Counted from the first letter of the stretch, positions 9,801 through 19,155 are shown. The stretch: DNA of 64,000 nt from Bifidobacterium sp. ESL0800 (GCF_029395355.1 NZ_CP113913.1:620001-684000), one strand, 5' to 3'. The notes: generated from the letters alone by a model not told the origin. Numbers and translations are program-made.

Positions 9801-10093
9801 ATTCGACGCTGGCGGCGCTGGACGAACTTGAGCGTCTGGAATATATCGACGCCGCCGACGCCGAGGCGCTGCGCAAAGCGTGGAAGATGCTCACCGCGGC
9901 CCGCAACGGCAACTATCTGTGGGGAGCGAGACTGCAACAGGCCGACGTGCTGCCCTCCGATTTCTACGGGCTCGGGGGAGTCGCGACCTTCCTTGGCTAC
10001 GACGCGAACCGCGGCCAATACTTCGGCAACGACCTGCAGGCCGTCATGCGCCGGTGCCGTGAGGTGATGGAACGGCTGTTCTACGGGCTGTGA
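6845..10093 (+). CDS. glnE: Bifunctional glutamine synthetase adenylyltransferase/deadenylase
   Basis: Controls glutamine synthetase by adding AMP to, and removing it from, a tyrosine in response to nitrogen status. At 1082 residues it has the two-lobed GlnE layout. One nucleotidyltransferase core has GMGKLGAQELNYVSDCDLVY near residue 260. A second has AMGRYGGREVNFCSDADIIM near residue 792. Each is followed by a helical GlnD/PII-uridylyl-type domain (GGLRDVEFTVQMLQL; GGLSDVEWTVQLLQL). The sequence looks intact. It is a single gene followed by about 240 bases before pyrB. Confidence 0.95.
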   Translation: MKASDKFEITTHDLIHAGVKDLGEARKRFACLENSGLDSQNLQVVLTSLQRACDPDIALKHLAAIFTVSRKSTYDLVANESAGSASKVPEGEAVAIQAETDERSCASDSRRSDVDQLLHEPEALSRLIWVLGASDSMGALMHAHPQLVSAAACDPCGSLAFTRAERIVHMREAVKAVASQSADVPTANAMSAAVEALREHYYLQLAAIMAEDTAAEDPVAIQPQISARLSDLADAAITAALDIARTQVEGSERCGFTVIGMGKLGAQELNYVSDCDLVYVVEPLAAQGEEPIDGVALTRIGTKIAMTLQRICQSVMPGVDMPPLWKIDTALRPEGKDGPLVRTVDSYRVYYEKWASNWEFQALLKARMVAGDEELGKVYLDLTRPLVWSASKRDNFVYDCQKMRKRVEDNIAPDLRDREIKLGKGGLRDVEFTVQMLQLVHGRSDESLHGRSTLGALQALAAGGYVARPQAARLDEDYRFERVLEHRAQMWELKRTHLFPDLGKANQGGLDIVRNADSKAIDGNTDLRRMGRAFGLLPDQLVERYDKVRREVRRLHTDIYYRPMLPIAAQLDDDQVTLSDKASRERFESIGFADPDAAMRHVRALTEGVSRAAKINRILLPSILQWLAQGQNPDMGLLQWRKLEERFGGGSQYLGFLRDSPQALIRLCHILSNSRLLGDALNQSIESVTWLGDEAMLVPRTRESLDVRAQAAVSRYADNMNDFATSIRAMRRHEIERIGLGWTSGVVDDGHGLSGMTDVYDAAIEAALQWSIRHQCAAMKLESAPVAISVIAMGRYGGREVNFCSDADIIMMYRPMSGEEHENGDDPRKTAADFARNVVNDLRNILQGPASLEPKIDLDFGLRPEGKNGPLIRSYESCRDYYTKWYSTWERQALLRARYAAGDVQLARDFLTQLADPLRYMDRPLTDEEIGEIRKLKARMEAERLPHGVKRNQHLKLGAGGLSDVEWTVQLLQLEHAGEQESLRVNSTLAALDELERLEYIDAADAEALRKAWKMLTAARNGNYLWGARLQQADVLPSDFYGLGGVATFLGYDANRGQYFGNDLQAVMRRCREVMERLFYGL

Positions 10094-10335
10094 GGATGGA
10101 AATCGGTGGAAATGTCGCGATCGTTCCAAAACGATGCTTTTCTGCCGCAAAATCACAACCCAATGAACAACGGTGAAACCGCCCGAAAAGCCGCCGTTCT
10201 CGCTGTTTGCCGGTTTCGGGTATGGCTGTCTAACACGCTTGGCACTGTGAGATTGCCGACAGGTGTCGCCGCGTGCGAGTATCTTGTCAATGGTCACATG
10301 AAGTGGCCACCTTCTTCCAAGAGAAAGGTGAGCCG

Positions 10336-11358
10336 TTGTCAGATTCGACGGGCGTGAAAGTCTCCTTGAGGAATTCCGGTGATGGAATTCCCAAACATTC
10401 ATTGGTCGGTTCCAGCGTGGTGACGTTGGATGATATACCGATTTCCGAGATTCAGGTATTGCTTGACAAAGCGCAATACATTGATTCCCACAGAAAAGAA
10501 GTGGCGAACACCTGCACAGGCCGGGTGTTGGCCACTTTGTTTTATGAGCCGAGTACGCGCACGCGCCTGAGCTTCGAGACCGCGATGCTCCGGCTCGGCG
10601 GCAAGGTGATCGGCTTCGCCGGCGCCCAGCTCTCCTCGGCCACCAAAGGCGAGACCATCCACGACACGGTGAAGGTCGTCTCGCAGTACGCCGACCTGAT
10701 CGCCATGCGCCACCCCAAGGAAGGCGCCGCTCTCGTGGCCGCGCAATCCTCGGACGTGCCGGTCATCAACGCCGGTGACGGCGGACATATGCACCCTACG
10801 CAGACCCTGGCCGATCTCTCGACCATCCAGGCGAGGTTCGGGCGGGTCACCGACCTGACCGTGGGGCTGTGCGGCGACCTGACCTTCGGACGCACCGTCC
10901 ACTCGCTGATCGAGACGCTCTGCCGCTTCGGCAACGTGCGTTTCGTGCTCATCAGCCCCGACGAGCTGAAAACCCCGCAATATGTGCTCGATCGCATCGA
11001 CCAAAGCCCGACCTGCTCCTACGTCGAGGTCAAGGATCTTTCGGCGGCCATCGGCGACCTTGACGTGCTCTACATGACCCGCGTGCAGCAGGAACGTTTC
11101 TTCAACGAGGACGATTACCTGCGTCTGCGCGACACCTACATCCTGGATGGGGCCAAGATGAAGCTCGCCAAGCCGAAGATGGCCGTGCTGCACCCACTGC
11201 CGCGCGTCAACGAGATCGCCAAGGAAGTCGACGACGACCCGCGCGCCGCCTACTTCGAGCAGGTGCGCCGCGGCATGCTGATGCGCATGGCGCTGGAAAG
11301 CTCGGTTTTGGGCGATAAACTGCCCGGTTACGAGACAAGCAAGGAGGTGTTGGCCTGA
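10336..11358 (+). CDS. pyrB: Aspartate carbamoyltransferase catalytic chain
   Basis: Condenses carbamoyl phosphate and aspartate to carbamoyl aspartate, the committed step of pyrimidine synthesis. The carbamoyl-phosphate loop STRTRLSFE lies at about residue 73, followed by the 80s-loop region with SATKGETIHDT, then HPTQTLADL and HPLPRVNEI. A TTG start at 10336 is preferred because GAGAAAGG lies at 10321-10328; an upstream in-frame GTG/ATG would add about 20 unlikely residues. First gene of the pyr operon; its TGA overlaps the ATG of pyrI. A regulatory chain next door implies an allosteric, E. coli-type holoenzyme. Confidence 0.93.
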   Translation: MSDSTGVKVSLRNSGDGIPKHSLVGSSVVTLDDIPISEIQVLLDKAQYIDSHRKEVANTCTGRVLATLFYEPSTRTRLSFETAMLRLGGKVIGFAGAQLSSATKGETIHDTVKVVSQYADLIAMRHPKEGAALVAAQSSDVPVINAGDGGHMHPTQTLADLSTIQARFGRVTDLTVGLCGDLTFGRTVHSLIETLCRFGNVRFVLISPDELKTPQYVLDRIDQSPTCSYVEVKDLSAAIGDLDVLYMTRVQQERFFNEDDYLRLRDTYILDGAKMKLAKPKMAVLHPLPRVNEIAKEVDDDPRAAYFEQVRRGMLMRMALESSVLGDKLPGYETSKEVLA

Positions 11359-11777
11359 TGGAAGTCACAAGCATCACCAACGGCATCATCATCGACCATG
11401 TGGATGCGGGCACGGCGCTCACCGTCCTGCACTATCTCAAGGTCGACCCGACCACCACCAAGCTCGCGCTCATCATGAACGCCAGCAGCCATGCACTGGG
11501 AGCCAAGGACATCATCAAGCTCGAGGATGTCGAAGACCTCAATCTCGACGCGCTCGGCTTCATCGCCCCGCGTGCCACGGTCAATATCGTGCGCGGCGGC
11601 GAAATCGTCGACAAGGCGAAGCCGGAACTGCCTGAGCATCTGGTCGGCGTTATCTCCTGCAAGAACCCGCGCTGCGTAACCACCACCGAAACGGGATTGG
11701 AACAGCGGTTCCATTTGGCCAACGCCGAACGACGCGAATACCGTTGCGATTACTGCGACGAGGAAGCGGAACGATAG
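11358..11777 (+). CDS. pyrI: Aspartate carbamoyltransferase regulatory chain
   Basis: Binds nucleotide effectors and the PyrB trimers through a zinc domain. 139 residues. The N-terminal allosteric domain begins MEVTSITNGIIIDHVDAG. The C-terminal zinc-binding cysteines are in CKNPRC and YRCDYC. It overlaps the pyrB stop codon by one base and has AAGGAGGT at 11341-11348, so expression is coupled to pyrB. Confidence 0.94.
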   Translation: MEVTSITNGIIIDHVDAGTALTVLHYLKVDPTTTKLALIMNASSHALGAKDIIKLEDVEDLNLDALGFIAPRATVNIVRGGEIVDKAKPELPEHLVGVISCKNPRCVTTTETGLEQRFHLANAERREYRCDYCDEEAER

Positions 11778-11920
11778 CGATGCTGTCTTAAGACCGGGAT
11801 TCGTCGGTTTGGTTGGGTTCCGGGCCTAAAGACAAGAGAAAAGCCTCGTCGATGAATGAACGACACCGATCGGGGTGCAATGCAAACAAATAAGCAGAGT
11901 ACGGATAGAACGGAATGCAT

Positions 11921-13396
11921 ATGCTCACCATTCATGACATCGCGGTGTGGGACACCGGCGAACGTATCGATCTTATCGTGCCGGAAACCGACACCAAGCG
12001 GTTGCTTGCCGAAGCGGACGCCGTCGTATCCGGAGATATCGACGGTTCGTCGCTGATTGTCGCGCCGGGGCTTGCCGACCCGCATGTGCATTTCCGCGAT
12101 CCGGGTCAGCGAGCCAAGGAGACGATGGTCTCCGGCTGTGAGGCTGCAGCGGCCGGCGGCTACACGCGCGTGCTGATCATGCCGAACACGTTGCCCGCGG
12201 CCGACGGACGTGACATCGAGGTTCAGGACGTTGTTGACGGCGGCGAGGAGCTCAAGGAAGTCGGCGTTGACAATACGCTTGACTACCTGCAACGATACGA
12301 GCAATTGCACCATATACAGCTGCCGGTTCGCTACGACCTCTCCGTCTGTGCCTCGCTGGGGCGTGCCGGGAAACGACCGACGAGGCCGGCGGATTATGCC
12401 AGGTTCATGGACCACACCGGGCAATCGTCGGTCGATAATCATGCCATAGCTAAGACGGCCGCGAACGTAGCCGGCGCCGTTTCGCAGCATCCGCTGCGTG
12501 GAATCACCGACGACGGGTCGGCCATCACCGACACGATTCTCGACGAGGTGCTCGCCGATGCGAAAGCGACCGGGTTGCCGGTGCTGGAACATTGCGAACA
12601 TCACGACTCCGGAGCCATCAACGACGGTGCGGTCAGCAGAAAACTTGGCATCGCAGGAATTCCTGCCGAAACCGAACTGACGATCGTCAACCGCGATATC
12701 GCAGCTTCACGACGAACCGGTGCCCATATCCATTTCCAGCATGTCTCTACGGCCGGTGCATTCGACGCCGTTCGCCGAGCCAAAGCCGAAGGGCTGCCGA
12801 TTACCTGCGAGACTGCTCCGCACTATCTGGCGCTTTGTGATGAGGATATCCTCAAGTACGGCGCGATGGCCAAGATGAATCCGCCGTTGAGAAGTGAAGC
12901 GGACCGTCGCGCTACGGTTGCCGCGATTGCGGACGGCACCGTCGATATGATCGCCACCGACCACGCCCCGCACACGGCAGAGGAAAAGGCGTCTGGCCTG
13001 GCGGATGCGCCCAACGGTATCATCGGTTTGGAATGCGCGTACGGAGTCTGTCATAAGGTACTGGTCGAAAGCGGTGCCATCAGCGACGAACGGTTGATCG
13101 AACTCATGGCCTTGGCACCGGAACGGCTGTTGGGCCACACGCCGACGGACGTGGCAATGCTGCTCAACACCTCGTCGAAGTGCGCGACGAAACGGACGTT
13201 GGATTTGAACAAAGTCGAACATCCCGAAACCGTCGATCTGACTTTGATTGACACCCGTCATCAATGGACGGTCGATTCCTCCCGATTCCATTCCAAGGGA
13301 CGCAACACCCCGTTCGACGGATGGAAGCTCACCGGCAGGCCCATGGCGACCATCATCGGCTCAAAGCTGGTGTTCAGCAGGCTGGGAGCGCAGTGA
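11921..13396 (+). CDS. pyrC: Dihydroorotase
   Basis: Zinc amidohydrolase that closes carbamoyl aspartate to dihydroorotate. About 491 residues, slightly longer than the usual 425-450. Metal ligands are visible in DPHVHFRDPG (two His), in a downstream LEHCEHHD, in IHFQHVS and in the catalytic ATDHAPHT. The middle of the barrel (about residues 95-145) is longer and more polar than in standard type I dihydroorotases. The start could also be the ATG at 11915, but the ribosome site spacing favours 11921. Third gene of the pyr operon. Confidence 0.92.
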   Translation: MLTIHDIAVWDTGERIDLIVPETDTKRLLAEADAVVSGDIDGSSLIVAPGLADPHVHFRDPGQRAKETMVSGCEAAAAGGYTRVLIMPNTLPAADGRDIEVQDVVDGGEELKEVGVDNTLDYLQRYEQLHHIQLPVRYDLSVCASLGRAGKRPTRPADYARFMDHTGQSSVDNHAIAKTAANVAGAVSQHPLRGITDDGSAITDTILDEVLADAKATGLPVLEHCEHHDSGAINDGAVSRKLGIAGIPAETELTIVNRDIAASRRTGAHIHFQHVSTAGAFDAVRRAKAEGLPITCETAPHYLALCDEDILKYGAMAKMNPPLRSEADRRATVAAIADGTVDMIATDHAPHTAEEKASGLADAPNGIIGLECAYGVCHKVLVESGAISDERLIELMALAPERLLGHTPTDVAMLLNTSSKCATKRTLDLNKVEHPETVDLTLIDTRHQWTVDSSRFHSKGRNTPFDGWKLTGRPMATIIGSKLVFSRLGAQ

Positions 13397-13523
13397 TATA
13401 GGCAAAGTCAAGCGGCAAGCGGGGAACCAAGCACTGATATATAGACGAGCATAACAGTGAAATCAACTGTTATGTCCAATAACATAACATCTGATACAAC
13501 GCGGAAAGAAAGGAACCAAGGCC

Positions 13524-14519
13524 ATGGACCGACTGATTGAGGCCATCGAGCAGAAAGACAATCCCAGCGTGGTCGGACTCGACCCGACTCCGGCGCTGGT
13601 GCCACCGCAGGTCATCCTCGCACAGGACGGATTCGCAGAACCGAAGGAAGAGCAGAACGGCACGCATGGCATGGATTGGTCGGGCGAGACGCCGGCCGCG
13701 CAGATCGTCACCGGCTTCTACGGTTTCAACCGCGCGATCATCGACGCGGTGAAAGACCTCGTACCGGCTGTCAAGCCCCAGATTGCGATGTACGAGGCCT
13801 ACGGCTCGGTGGGCTTCGACGTCTACTGTCTGACCTGCCAGTACGCGCAATCACAAGGCCTGTATGTCCTCGGTGACATTAAGCGCGGCGACATCGGCTC
13901 CACGGCCGCCGCCTACGCCAAGCACCTGACAGGCGTCAATTCTCTGGACGGCGACATCAACGGCCATCCTTGGCATGAGGACGCCATCACCGTCAACCCG
14001 TACTTCGGCACCGACGGCATGACCCCGTTTCTTGACGCGGCCAAACAGTCGGACGGCGACATCTTCGCGCTGGTGCGCACCTCGAACCCTTCGAGCGCGG
14101 AGATTCAGGAGCTCGAACTTGCCGGCGGCGAGCGGGTGTACGAACACGTAGCCGACCTGGTGGAAGGCTGGGGTGCCGATTCCATCGGCAAGTACGGCTA
14201 CTCGCGGCTCGGCGCGGTGGTCGGTGCCACCCATCCCGAACAGGGACGGGAGCTGCGCGCGCGTATGCCGCATACCTTCTTCCTGGTGCCCGGCTACGGC
14301 GCACAGGGTGGCACAGCGGCGGATGTTGCCGGCATGTTTGATTCCAGCGGACGAGGTGCCATCGTCAACTCGTCGCGCGGCATCATCGGCGCATGGAAGA
14401 GGTCGGGGGAGTACAGCGAAAGCATGACCTCGCAAGAGGCGCTCGATCTGGTCGCTCGAAGCGCCCGGGCTGCTGCGGTTGCGATGCGCGACGACTTGAG
14501 AAAAGCCCTGCAATCTTAA
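13524..14519 (+). CDS. pyrF: Orotidine 5'-phosphate decarboxylase
   Basis: Decarboxylates OMP to UMP, the last step of the pathway. 331 residues; this is the longer, mycobacterial-type subfamily. The catalytic lysine/aspartate motif is DIKRGDIGSTAAAYA, and substrate-binding glycines are in VPGYGAQGG. GAAAGAAAGGA precedes the ATG at 13524. It sits between pyrC and pyrK in the operon, after about 125 non-coding bases. Confidence 0.94.
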   Translation: MDRLIEAIEQKDNPSVVGLDPTPALVPPQVILAQDGFAEPKEEQNGTHGMDWSGETPAAQIVTGFYGFNRAIIDAVKDLVPAVKPQIAMYEAYGSVGFDVYCLTCQYAQSQGLYVLGDIKRGDIGSTAAAYAKHLTGVNSLDGDINGHPWHEDAITVNPYFGTDGMTPFLDAAKQSDGDIFALVRTSNPSSAEIQELELAGGERVYEHVADLVEGWGADSIGKYGYSRLGAVVGATHPEQGRELRARMPHTFFLVPGYGAQGGTAADVAGMFDSSGRGAIVNSSRGIIGAWKRSGEYSESMTSQEALDLVARSARAAAVAMRDDLRKALQS

Positions 14520-14560
14520 TTACCCAATCCGCTTACGAAAAGAATTTCAAAAGGAGAAAC

Positions 14561-15397
14561 ATGAGCGCAACTACTTTCATGCCCACGGTCACCACGCAAA
14601 CCGTCGAGCGGCAGGCGGCCGAAGCCGGAAGAAAGCCCGGCAGACGCACCGACGAGGTGATCGCCGCGTCGATGCTCTCGGAAGGCATCTACGAGCTGGT
14701 CATCCGCGACTCCTACGTCGCCGCAACCGTGCAGCCGGCCCAGTTTGTGAACCTGTATCCCGCCGATGCCACGATGGCGTTGCCCCGTCCATTCGGCGTG
14801 GCCAAGGTCGAGGGCGACGATGTCACGCTGATCTACCAGATTGTAGGCGCTGGAACGCAAGAGTTTTCAGGGCTTACGGCCGGCGACACCGTCGATGTCC
14901 TCGGCCCGCTTGGCAACCCGTTCGATACTGGAAAGACTGCGAACTACGTGCTTGTCGGCGGAGGTCTGGGAGTGCCGCCGTTGCTCTACGCTGCGCAACG
15001 GCTCAGCGAACGTGACGACGGCACACAGGTCACCTCGGTTTTCGGCTATCGAGACGCGCGTTTCGCCGACGGCCTGGTCAGGCCGTATGCCGATGCGACG
15101 CATAGCATCACCAACGCCGATGGCAACGTCGTCGATTTACTGAATGATATCGAAGACGAATTGGGCCACGGCAGCCAAAAACCGATCATCCTTTCCTGCG
15201 GGCCGACACCCATGATGAAGGCTGTCGCGGCTTGGGCCAGCAAGCGCAGCATTCCAGCTCAGTTCAGCCTGGAAGCCCGCATGGGCTGCGGTTATGGCGC
15301 GTGTGTGGCCTGCGTGGTCGATACACCGCAAGGAAGGCTTAAGGTCTGCAAGGACGGGCCCGTCTTTACTACCAAACAATTGGGCTGGGAGGCGTGA
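14561..15397 (+). CDS. pyrK: Dihydroorotate dehydrogenase B, electron transfer subunit
   Basis: Carries electrons from PyrD to NAD through FAD and a 2Fe-2S cluster. 278 residues starting at ATG 14561, directly after AAAAGGAGAA. The FAD-binding motif LPRPFGV is near residue 75, and the NAD-binding loop VGGGLGVPPLLYA near residue 130. Cluster ligands are in MGCGYGACVACVVD and a later VCKDGPVF. Its stop overlaps the GTG start of pyrD, matching the heterotetramer PyrD2K2. Confidence 0.93.
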   Translation: MSATTFMPTVTTQTVERQAAEAGRKPGRRTDEVIAASMLSEGIYELVIRDSYVAATVQPAQFVNLYPADATMALPRPFGVAKVEGDDVTLIYQIVGAGTQEFSGLTAGDTVDVLGPLGNPFDTGKTANYVLVGGGLGVPPLLYAAQRLSERDDGTQVTSVFGYRDARFADGLVRPYADATHSITNADGNVVDLLNDIEDELGHGSQKPIILSCGPTPMMKAVAAWASKRSIPAQFSLEARMGCGYGACVACVVDTPQGRLKVCKDGPVFTTKQLGWEA

Positions 15398-16392
15398 GTG
15401 CAATGACGAATACGATGAATGAAGGAAACGCTGCGATGAACGAGCAAACGCAACAGGCCGAGCAGATGAACGTCTTGGAACCCCACGAATGGCGGCACAA
15501 GACCATCGTCGCGGGCACGGAATGGAAGAACCCGGTCGGCACGGCCTCGGGCACGTTCCAACTCGACGCCTGCGGCGACTACTACGATGTGAGCCAGATG
15601 GGCGCCATCTGCACCAAGGGCGTCTCGCCGGTGCCGTGGGAGGGCAATCCCGGACCGCGTACCGCCGAAGGCCCGTCCAGCATGGTCAACTCGGTCGGCC
15701 TGCAGAATCCCGGTGTTGACCATTATCTGACCGACGAACTGCCACGGCTCAAGAAACTCGGTGCCATGGTCATCACCAATGTCGCCGGACACAGCGATGA
15801 GGACTACGCACAGGTGGTTGCCAAACTCGCCGACTCCCAGGCCGACATGCTCGAAATCAACGTCAGCTGCCCGAACGTGAGCCACGGTGGCATGAGCGTC
15901 GGCACTGATCCGGTTGCGCTGAGCCGCCTTATCAAGCATTTGCGGGCGTTGACCAGCAAGCCGATGATCGTGAAGCTTTCTCCGAACGTCACCGACATCG
16001 TTCAGGTCGCGCACGCCGCGGTGGATGCCGGGGCCGACGCGCTGAGCCTCATCAACACACTGGTCGGCATGCGTATCGGCATCAACACAGGCAAGCCGAT
16101 TCTTGCCAACCGTACCGGCGGTGTCTCCGGCCCCGCCATCTTCCCGATTGCCCTGAGTTTCGTCTGGCGCGTGCGTCAGGCCATCCCCGGCATTCCGATC
16201 ATCGGCATCGGCGGCATCGATTCGGGGGAGAAGGCGTTGGAATACCTCTACGCCGGTGCGAACGCCGTCGAGGTCGGAGCCGCTGCGTTGGTCGACCCGA
16301 CCGCCCCGATGCGCGTGGCTCGTGAGCTCGACGATCTGCTCGACTCCCGTCCGGAACTGGCCGCGAAACTGGCCAAAGGCCAGACTTGGTGA
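15394..16392 (+). CDS. pyrD: Dihydroorotate dehydrogenase B, catalytic subunit
   Basis: FMN enzyme that oxidises dihydroorotate to orotate, working with PyrK. 332 residues. Class 1B features are NPVGTASGTF at the N-terminal barrel, the catalytic cysteine in NVSCPNVSHGG, KLSPNVTDI, NTLVGMRI, and the phosphate site GIGGIDSGEKALEYLYAGA. The first 25 residues are Gln/Asn/Glu-rich and unlike the family. A GTG at 15394 and an ATG at 15403 share the same upstream GGGAGG, and an ATG at 15436 is also possible, so the exact start is unsure. Confidence 0.92.
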   Translation: MSAMTNTMNEGNAAMNEQTQQAEQMNVLEPHEWRHKTIVAGTEWKNPVGTASGTFQLDACGDYYDVSQMGAICTKGVSPVPWEGNPGPRTAEGPSSMVNSVGLQNPGVDHYLTDELPRLKKLGAMVITNVAGHSDEDYAQVVAKLADSQADMLEINVSCPNVSHGGMSVGTDPVALSRLIKHLRALTSKPMIVKLSPNVTDIVQVAHAAVDAGADALSLINTLVGMRIGINTGKPILANRTGGVSGPAIFPIALSFVWRVRQAIPGIPIIGIGGIDSGEKALEYLYAGANAVEVGAAALVDPTAPMRVARELDDLLDSRPELAAKLAKGQTW

Positions 16393-16448
16393 TGTCATCC
16401 AGACAGTAGATATTTTTAAGATTTTTATTGGTATGAAAGGTTAGGAAC

Positions 16449-17192
16449 ATGGCCGACAGCAATAACAAGCAACAAAAACAGAATCCGACAAACCGCGCGA
16501 TGACTCCGATAGACGAACGTTTCACCGAGTTCCTCTTGCAATCGGGAGCGTTGAAATTCGGCGACTTCACGCTGAAATCCGGCAGACAGTCACCGTACTT
16601 CATCAACGCCGGTGCCTTCAACAACGGCCGCAAGATCGCCACGTTGGGTGCGTTCTACGCCGAAAAGATCACCTCGGCCATCGCCGACGGCACCTTGCCG
16701 AGCGATATCGCCACGATTTTCGGCCCAGCCTACAAGGGCATCCCGCTGGCGGTCTCCACATCCATCGCGCTGACCAGCATGCACGGCATGGAGGTCGGCT
16801 ACACCTTCGACCGCAAGGAAAAGAAGGACCACGGCGACGGCGGCATCCTCGTCGGCACGCCGCTTGAGGACGGCATGAAGGTCCTGCTGGTCGACGATGT
16901 GATGACCGCCGGCACCGCGGTTCGCGAGGTCGTTCCGAAACTCAAGTCCGCGGCCGATGTTGACATCGTGGGCTTGGTGCTTTCCGTCGACCGTATGGAA
17001 AAGACCAAGGACTCCGACATGTCCGCCGTCAAGTCGGTCGAGCAGGAGTTCGGCTTCCCGGTCCTCTCCATCGCCAACGTGCGCGAGATCTTCGCCGCCG
17101 CCTCGCGCATGGTCACCACCGACGGCAACCCGCTGCTCGATACCGATATCAAGGAGCGTGCAGATGCATATTTGGCCAAATATGGTGCATGA
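16449..17192 (+). CDS. pyrE: Orotate phosphoribosyltransferase
   Basis: Joins orotate to PRPP to give OMP. 247 residues. The PRPP loop [16 protein letters not shown] is near residue 140, and the substrate lysine region [18 protein letters not shown] lies at the N-terminus. The first 15 residues are a polar tail ([14 protein letters not shown]). Final gene of the pyr operon. An 18-base perfect palindrome lies within its last codons (17167-17184). Confidence 0.94.
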   Translation: MADSNNKQQKQNPTNRAMTPIDERFTEFLLQSGALKFGDFTLKSGRQSPYFINAGAFNNGRKIATLGAFYAEKITSAIADGTLPSDIATIFGPAYKGIPLAVSTSIALTSMHGMEVGYTFDRKEKKDHGDGGILVGTPLEDGMKVLLVDDVMTAGTAVREVVPKLKSAADVDIVGLVLSVDRMEKTKDSDMSAVKSVEQEFGFPVLSIANVREIFAAASRMVTTDGNPLLDTDIKERADAYLAKYGA

Positions 17193-17220
17193 CATCAAAC
17201 GTTAACTTATTTGGTCAAAT
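17167..17220. repeat. Pair of ATTTGGyCAAAT palindromes before the acyl-CoA synthetase gene
   Basis: The perfect 18-base palindrome CATATTTGGCCAAATATG lies at 17167-17184 inside the 3' end of pyrE. A second, near-palindromic copy of its centre, ATTTGGTCAAAT, lies at 17209-17220, 38 bases further on. Both are upstream of the gene at 17292. They could be an operator pair for a fatty-acid regulator, but this is inference; one copy is in coding sequence. Confidence 0.4.
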
Positions 17221-17291
17221 GTGGTTCTTGACGCTGATTTCTTGAGCTGGGGGTAAAGTTTTAACTAGTATTACGTCAATAAGGGAGCCGT

Positions 17292-19106
17292 ATGCAGCAG
17301 GAATATACACAGCCGTTGGTCCGTCCGATCGAAAGCGACCGGAACATCTTCACGCTGCTTGACGACCGTGCCAAGCGCACGCCGGATGAGTCACTGGTCG
17401 AGTACGTAGGCGGTGACGGCAAGTGGAAGTCCTTCACGGCGACGCAATTTCGGGATAAGGTCATCGCGCTTGCCAAAGGACTGATCGCGCGCGGCGTCAA
17501 GCCGGGGGATTGTGTGGCTATCATCGCCCACACTTCCTGGCAGTGGACGGCGCTTGACATGGCCATCATGTCCATCGGCGCGCTCACGGTTCCCGTCTAC
17601 GAGACCAATTCGCCCGCCCAGGTGCAGATGATCTTCAACGATTCCAACGTCAGGATGGCCTTCGCCGAAGACGACGGGCAGCGCGACAAGATCGATGCCG
17701 TGCGCGATTCCTGCGCCGACCTCAAAGACGTCTATGTCATCGCCGCCGGTGCCATCGAAACCATCGAGAAGTTCGGTCAGAACGTCACCGACGAAGAGTT
17801 CTGGCAACGTGAACAGGCGGTCAAAGGCGGCGATCTGGCCACTATCGTCTATACGTCCGGCTCCACCGGCACGCCCAAGGGCATCGAACTGACCCATTCG
17901 AATTTCGTGTTCATCACCATCTCCGGCGTGCAGTCCATGGGCGACATCCTGAACAAACCCGGCCGCAGGCTGCTGCTCTTCCTGCCGTTGGCGCACGTCT
18001 TCGCCCGGTTCATGCAGCTGGTCTGCTTTGCAGGAACGGTCACTCTGGGGCTTTCCAGCAATTTCAAGACTATCTTGGCGGATTTCCGCACGTTCAAGCC
18101 GACGTTCATCCTCGCGGTCCCGCGTATCTTCGAAAAGATCTACAACGCCGCCTCGCAGAAGGCCGGCTCCGGTGCCGCCGGCCGCATCTTCTCCCACGCC
18201 ACCGAAACGGCCATCGCCTGGTCGAAGGCCCAGCAGTCCGGACAGCCGATTCCGCGTGCCTTGCGTATACGCCACGCCCTTTACAACAAGCTGGTCTATT
18301 CCACTATCATGCAGATTTTCGGTGGAAGGGTTGAATATGCGGTCTCCGGCGGCGCCCCGCTCAACGCGACCATCGCCCACTTCTTCAACGGCGTCGGCCT
18401 GCCCCTGCTCGAAGGCTACGGCATGACCGAAACCTGTGCGCCGGCGATGGTCAACCCCACCAAAGGCTACAAGATCGGCACCGTGGGCATCCCGCTGCAA
18501 GGCGTCACCGTCGGTGTGAGCGATACGGGGGAGCTGTGCATCAAGAGCCGTGCGGTATGCGTCGGCTACCACAACCATCCTGAGATCACCGCCGAACAGA
18601 TCGTCGACGGATGGCTTCATACCGGCGATCTCGGCTCGCTTGATTCCGATGGATTCGTCACGCTGACCGGCCGTAAGAAAGACATCATCATCACCGCCGG
18701 CGGCAAGAACGTCTCGCCCGCCGAGGTGGAGGCTTCCGTCATGACCTCGCCGGTGGTCAGCCAATGCGTCATGGTCGGCGACCGCAAGCCGTTCATCGCC
18801 GCGATCATCTCGATCGACCTGCAGGACGCGAATGCCTGGCTCGTCTCCGAGGGCGCCGAACCGGTCAAGGACCTGAAGGAAGCCAGTGAGAACCCGATCG
18901 TGCGCGCCGAGGTCGAGCGTGCCGTCAACAAGGCCAACGAGCTGGTCTCGCGCGCCGAATCCATCCGCAAGTTCGAGATCGTCCCCGACGAGTTCACCGA
19001 GGCCAACGGCATGCTCACCCCGAGCCTCAAGGCCAAGCGCCAGGTCATCACCGACCACTACAAGAACCTGATCGACAACGTCATCTACGCGCCAAAGAAG
19101 AGTTGA
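17292..19106 (+). CDS. AMP-forming long-chain fatty acyl-CoA synthetase
   Basis: Activates fatty acids to acyl-AMP and then acyl-CoA at the inner membrane face. 604 residues. Adenylate-forming motifs appear in order: the P-loop YTSGSTGTPKG (about residue 190), GYGMTET (about 375), the hinge TGDLGSLDSDGFV, and the catalytic-lysine tail KAKRQVI. It resembles actinobacterial FadD15-type enzymes. Bifidobacteria lack a complete beta-oxidation route, so recycling of exogenous fatty acids into lipids is a likely use; that is inference. A GGGAGCC site precedes the ATG. Confidence 0.9.
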   Translation: MQQEYTQPLVRPIESDRNIFTLLDDRAKRTPDESLVEYVGGDGKWKSFTATQFRDKVIALAKGLIARGVKPGDCVAIIAHTSWQWTALDMAIMSIGALTVPVYETNSPAQVQMIFNDSNVRMAFAEDDGQRDKIDAVRDSCADLKDVYVIAAGAIETIEKFGQNVTDEEFWQREQAVKGGDLATIVYTSGSTGTPKGIELTHSNFVFITISGVQSMGDILNKPGRRLLLFLPLAHVFARFMQLVCFAGTVTLGLSSNFKTILADFRTFKPTFILAVPRIFEKIYNAASQKAGSGAAGRIFSHATETAIAWSKAQQSGQPIPRALRIRHALYNKLVYSTIMQIFGGRVEYAVSGGAPLNATIAHFFNGVGLPLLEGYGMTETCAPAMVNPTKGYKIGTVGIPLQGVTVGVSDTGELCIKSRAVCVGYHNHPEITAEQIVDGWLHTGDLGSLDSDGFVTLTGRKKDIIITAGGKNVSPAEVEASVMTSPVVSQCVMVGDRKPFIAAIISIDLQDANAWLVSEGAEPVKDLKEASENPIVRAEVERAVNKANELVSRAESIRKFEIVPDEFTEANGMLTPSLKAKRQVITDHYKNLIDNVIYAPKKS

Positions 19107-19155
19107 AAGCCAAACGAACTGACGACAACACAAAGTCGGAGACGAAGGAGTCGTG

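Noticed and set aside
10094-10335. PyrR-type attenuator before pyrB
   Set aside because: A gaaaccg/cggtttc pairing exists but with a long loop and no T run; no clear terminator/antiterminator pair.
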